Below are positions 9,593 to 12,787 of a stretch of DNA of 12,787 nucleotides, one piece after another. How positions within the stretch are numbered: position 1 is the stretch's first letter; the number at the start of each line of letters is the position of its first letter. The translations under genes were made by a program, and so were the position numbers. Source of the stretch: Conidiobolus incongruus B7586 (taxonomy: Eukaryota; Entomophthoromycota; Entomophthoromycetes; Entomophthorales; Conidiobolaceae); assembly GCA_000697335.1 (NCBI GenBank), contig JNEM01013396.1, positions 1 to 12,787 of the forward strand, in the 5' to 3' direction. The notes beneath the pieces are model-generated. The model had not been told where the DNA came from. It made no database searches and worked only from the letters and a program-made list of their open reading frames with translations.

Positions 9593-10010
9593 ATGTTCAA
9601 ATCTATATCTAAGTCTGAACTCAAAGATGTTCAAAGTGCCTCTCTACTTAATACTGTAACCGAATCTGAAGAAGAGACTGATGATATTACTTCTATCGAT
9701 TATAATCAAGCACCTACCTCCATTAATTTTAATCAAAACAATACTAATTCTCCTCACCTTAATAACAATGTTAAAATGAACTACTCCCACGACAACACAG
9801 ACAATCCTTCTTTACAACAGTTATCTAAAAATCCCAAAGTTCAGCTGGTTTTAAGAGCTGCATCCCCTCTGTTAGAAGTATTTTGAATTATAATTAATTT
9901 GTATATCTATACTAATAATATCTTTTAGGATCCTGGCTCTATTTATATGGAGAACATTCAACCAAAATTAAACTCTTTAAATATCCTCGATTCCAGAAGG
10001 AATTTAGAAG
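9593..10010 (+). other. Low-complexity cytosolic N-terminus of the Pns1-like protein
   Basis: Exon 1 and most of exon 2 encode a polar region with Asn- and Ser/Thr-rich stretches (for example NNTNSPHLNNN) and an acidic cluster, SEEETDD, around residues 30-37. There is no hydrophobic segment and no signal peptide. Extended polar N-termini of this kind are common in CTL proteins and are usually the least conserved part. Several Ser/Thr residues next to acidic residues are possible phosphorylation sites, which is inference only. Confidence 0.6.
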
Positions 10011-12003
10011 AGGCTTTAATTCCAGAATTTAAAGTAAATCTTGTTACTTTTATTATAATACTTTTTAGTAATTATTTTACAGGATTCAGGTCATTCTATA
10101 ATATCCGGATCTAATCTTATTAAATCCCAAAAGTATAAAGACGTGCCATTTGCCATAGCTTACATTTCCACTTCGCTTCTCTTTATAATAATAAGTTCTT
10201 CTATCATGTTTAGTACCAGTGAAGTATGTTATTTAATAGTTTATTTCTATTAATATTAATCTTATTTTATAGAGAAACATTTTGGACGGTGTATTTTCAA
10301 GTACCACATATTATGCAATTAAATATAGCATAGGTACTTCATAATATAATACGTTATTTACATATTTTAATTAATATATTCAGGCCTTGTAATTGGAACT
10401 ATTTGTATATCGAGCTTTATAGGTTTACTTTGGGTCTTTTTTCTATGTAACTTTATCAAAGTAAGATTTATAATATCAATATAAATAATATTATTAATCA
10501 TTATCTCATTTAGCCATTTATGTGGTTTACTTTTCTTTCCGTTCCTGTAATATCATTTGTTATGTTTTTATGGATGCTATTTAATGGGATATTTGGAATT
10601 GATAACTCTATGATAGCCTCTAATCAGTAAACATAATGACAATATCGACCTCAATGCATTTTATATTAAATAATATTATTTTAGGTCTAAATTATTATCA
10701 ATCATTCCTCTAATAATTACTGGTGGTCACTGCTTATTTATTCATCAATATCACACCCTAATTAATCATTGTATTGATATAATTAAAGTAATAGAATATC
10801 AAGTTAGTTTTTATTTAATCTAACTATTTAAATAGGTTTCCTGTATTATTTTAAGACAGAGTTTAGACATTTTTGGCGTATCATTATTTTGCTTATCAAT
10901 TCAAATATTGTTCAGCTCTTGTTGGTTGATATTATTTGATAGATTATTTTTATTAGGATCTTCTACTATAATTGAAGGAAATGGTAGTTATTTTTGAATA
11001 TTTTGATATTTCATCATTTATATCTTTTTCATCTAGAGAATTGGATCCAAGATGCAAAATTAATTTATTTGGTTCCATTTTATTTGTTTTATTATTGGTG
11101 GACAACGTGTATAATTGACGGTATTGAAAGGTGATTTAATAAAATCATTTTGATTTATATATTTTAACGATCATATTTAGGTCAGTGATCGCGGGTACTG
11201 TTTCACATTGGTACTTCCATCAGTAAGCATTTATTTTTAATTTCATCAAATTTATCAAATTGAATAACATCTTATAGGGAGGAAACCCAGTTTATTAATG
11301 GATTCAATGCAACCCATGTATCTTTCAAACGATCTTTGACTACATCATTTGGAAGTATATGCTTTGGCGGCTTGATTGCTAGTGTTGTTCGATTGATACA
11401 ATTTTTAAGACAGTTAAATGACCAAATACCACGGGTATTCAATTCTTAGTATATATATATATTTAAGTAAAATCCTAACTTATGATATTCTTTTATTAGA
11501 GTGCCAACTTTATTACTACTGTTTTGAGATGGATAATGTGGCCAATTGTGTTACTAAGTGATTTAGTGGAAAAGATCAGCTTTTTCACCATTAGCTATGT
11601 TGGAATATCAGGCAAATCATTTTTACAATCAGCAAAAAGTGCCTCCTCTCTATTCAGAAGAAATATGGCTCGAACAGCAATTGCAAATTATACAATTCGT
11701 ATCACTTTATATTCGGCGATTATTGTATACTGTTTGTTATCAGGATATTCCTTTTTCTCATTTTCAGTTGACATATTGAAATCACCACATGCCTTAACAA
11801 CTGGTATTATTGGAACAAGTAGTTCATTTATAGTGATGAAGTTTTTGGTTAATATTATTCTTTACACGTAAATCATTCATTCTCTTTACTTACAATATAT
11901 GACTAATATTTAATATAGAACTGATGCTGTCTATATCTGCTATAATTTGGATGCCGATCAAAATACCTGTCATTCGATATTGGCCCATCAAGTTTTCAAA
12001 TAA
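9593..12003 (+). CDS. PNS1: Pns1/choline-transporter-like (CTL, SLC44) membrane protein
   Basis: A polytopic membrane protein of the choline-transporter-like family; animal members move choline, while yeast Pns1 has no settled substrate. Thirteen exons were assembled by eye: 9593-9877, 9929-10033, 10083-10223, 10273-10333, 10384-10460, 10514-10626, 10685-10787, 10836-10983, 11037-11130, 11181-11222, 11278-11434, 11500-11867 and 11919-12003, giving 592 residues with frame kept across 12 introns (48-65 bases). Residues 1-145 are hydrophilic and rich in Asn, Ser, Thr and Asp, probably cytosolic. YKDVPFAI (148-155) opens the first membrane segment; about ten follow in total, near 153-173, 197-219, 225-247, 265-282, 306-330, 352-370, 408-430, 452-470, 510-530 and 540-562. 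Family landmarks are YLFYYWWTT, AGTVSHWYF, SFGSICFGG, GKSFLQSAKSASSLFRRN and the ending TDAVYICYNLD. The start ATG has a favourable AAAATG context. Length fits the family (yeast Pns1 about 540). Substrate cannot be told from sequence. Confidence 0.92.
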
Positions 12004-12787
12004 ATGAGTTAATGCTTGACTCGTTCATTTTTCACCAATATAGATTGTATATTTTTATTAATAAATTATTCCGATTATTAAATTTTTTAAACCATTATAA
12101 AATTAATATTAATGATTCATATAATAGAATTAAACAATAACTTCAAAACTTTTTAACTCTTAATCATTCAATTTAAAATATTTAATATCAATTCTAGCAT
12201 CAATATAGTTGAAAAATAATTAAAATTTATACTATCTCTTCCTTCAAATTGAATATTGCTCTAAATTTTAACTGCTATCAGTCTTGTAATTTTAGTGGAC
12301 TAATTACACTTAGAAATTAGCTTTAAAAAATATTTATTCTCAATTTGGGTTCCAAAAACAATTTTGATGAATATTATTTACATTAATAAATATTTTCCAT
12401 ATAAACTATAGCTGTATGAAAAACATAAAAGAATTATAATATTTTTTAAAATTCAAAATTCTTTGATCAAAATAACTTCTCTTGAAAAAAAATATGATTA
12501 TTGTATTTGATTACTCTATTTCTAATTGAAGTAATATGGTTGATAAACAAAGATATTTACTTTGTCAAATCTAATATTATTTTATATAAATTTATTAAAT
12601 ATAATTTGTAAAATTCAATACTATCTGATAAATATTAGACATATATATATATCACTTTTACAAATGGATATTATTATTTTTATTTAATAAATGATATTAT
12701 AAGTATTATTTTGATAATACTGATTAATATATAATTTTGAAAATTATTCATATTTTGAATCATCAATTATATAAATAATTTAATAAA
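12004..12787. other. AT-rich flank 3' of the Pns1-like gene
   Basis: Apart from the 3' untranslated region near 12004 and a possible poly(A) signal, nothing is recognisable. There is a short TA-dinucleotide run at about 12642-12652 and an imperfect hairpin GAGTTAA...TTGACTC at 12006-12022. No open frame of useful length and no RNA gene were seen. Confidence 0.65.
12060..12065 (+). terminator. Possible poly(A) signal of the Pns1-like gene
   Basis: AATAAA about 57 bases past the TAA stop. The distance is close to that of the matching hexamer behind the receptor gene, which gives mild support, but chance matches are frequent here. Confidence 0.3.

Noticed and set aside
11448-11462. TA-dinucleotide run as a repeat element
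   Set aside because: It is short and lies within intron 11 of the Pns1-like gene, where such runs are common by composition.
11524-11871. A separate small membrane protein on the plus strand
   Set aside because: It is exon 12 of the Pns1-like gene. The apparent start is TTG inside the exon, and the apparent stop lies just inside the following intron.
12006-12022. Imperfect hairpin GAGTTAA...TTGACTC just after the Pns1-like stop as a terminator
   Set aside because: The stem has one mismatch in seven pairs and a three-base loop. A bacterial-type terminator is not expected in a spliced eukaryotic gene.

Overview
The window looks like nuclear DNA of an AT-rich fungus. It carries two protein-coding genes, each broken by many short introns of 46 to 65 bases with GT...AG ends. 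The exons are clearly richer in G+C than the flanks. Both genes use the standard genetic code and end in TAA. A multi-repeat Vps10 sorting receptor next to a Pns1-like choline-transporter-like protein points to a fungus. The very AT-rich intergenic DNA and high intron density would suit an early-diverging lineage, but the species cannot be named from this window.

Layout: 1-669 is AT-rich DNA beyond the 3' end of the first gene. 670-7773 (minus strand) is a 12-exon gene for a Vps10/sortilin-type receptor of about 2180 residues. It has a signal peptide, three complete VPS10 modules (each a propeller plus a ten-cysteine 10CC domain), a membrane segment, a second hydrophobic segment and an acidic tail ending in an acidic-dileucine signal. 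7774-9592 is a 1.8 kb AT-rich spacer between the divergent gene starts. 9593-12003 (plus strand) is a 13-exon gene for a 592-residue Pns1/CTL (SLC44) family membrane protein. 12004-12787 is AT-rich DNA with nothing recognisable except a possible poly(A) signal.

The main point of interest is the receptor. Known fungal Vps10 proteins such as yeast Pep1/Vps10 have two VPS10 modules; this one has three, all with an intact ten-cysteine set. The first module resembles the usual fungal module 1 and the last resembles the usual module 2, so the middle one looks like the extra copy. Seven introns crowd the first 1.6 kb and four the last 0.9 kb, yet the 4.58 kb between them, holding the middle module and most of the third, has none. 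One intron just before the membrane segment has a length divisible by three, contains no stop and has a weak acceptor, so two or three receptor forms are possible.

The two genes do not form an obvious pathway. One sorts cargo between Golgi and endosome/vacuole, and the other is a polytopic membrane protein. They share only a possible two-way promoter region. No RNA gene, transposon, CRISPR array or virus-like element was recognised.
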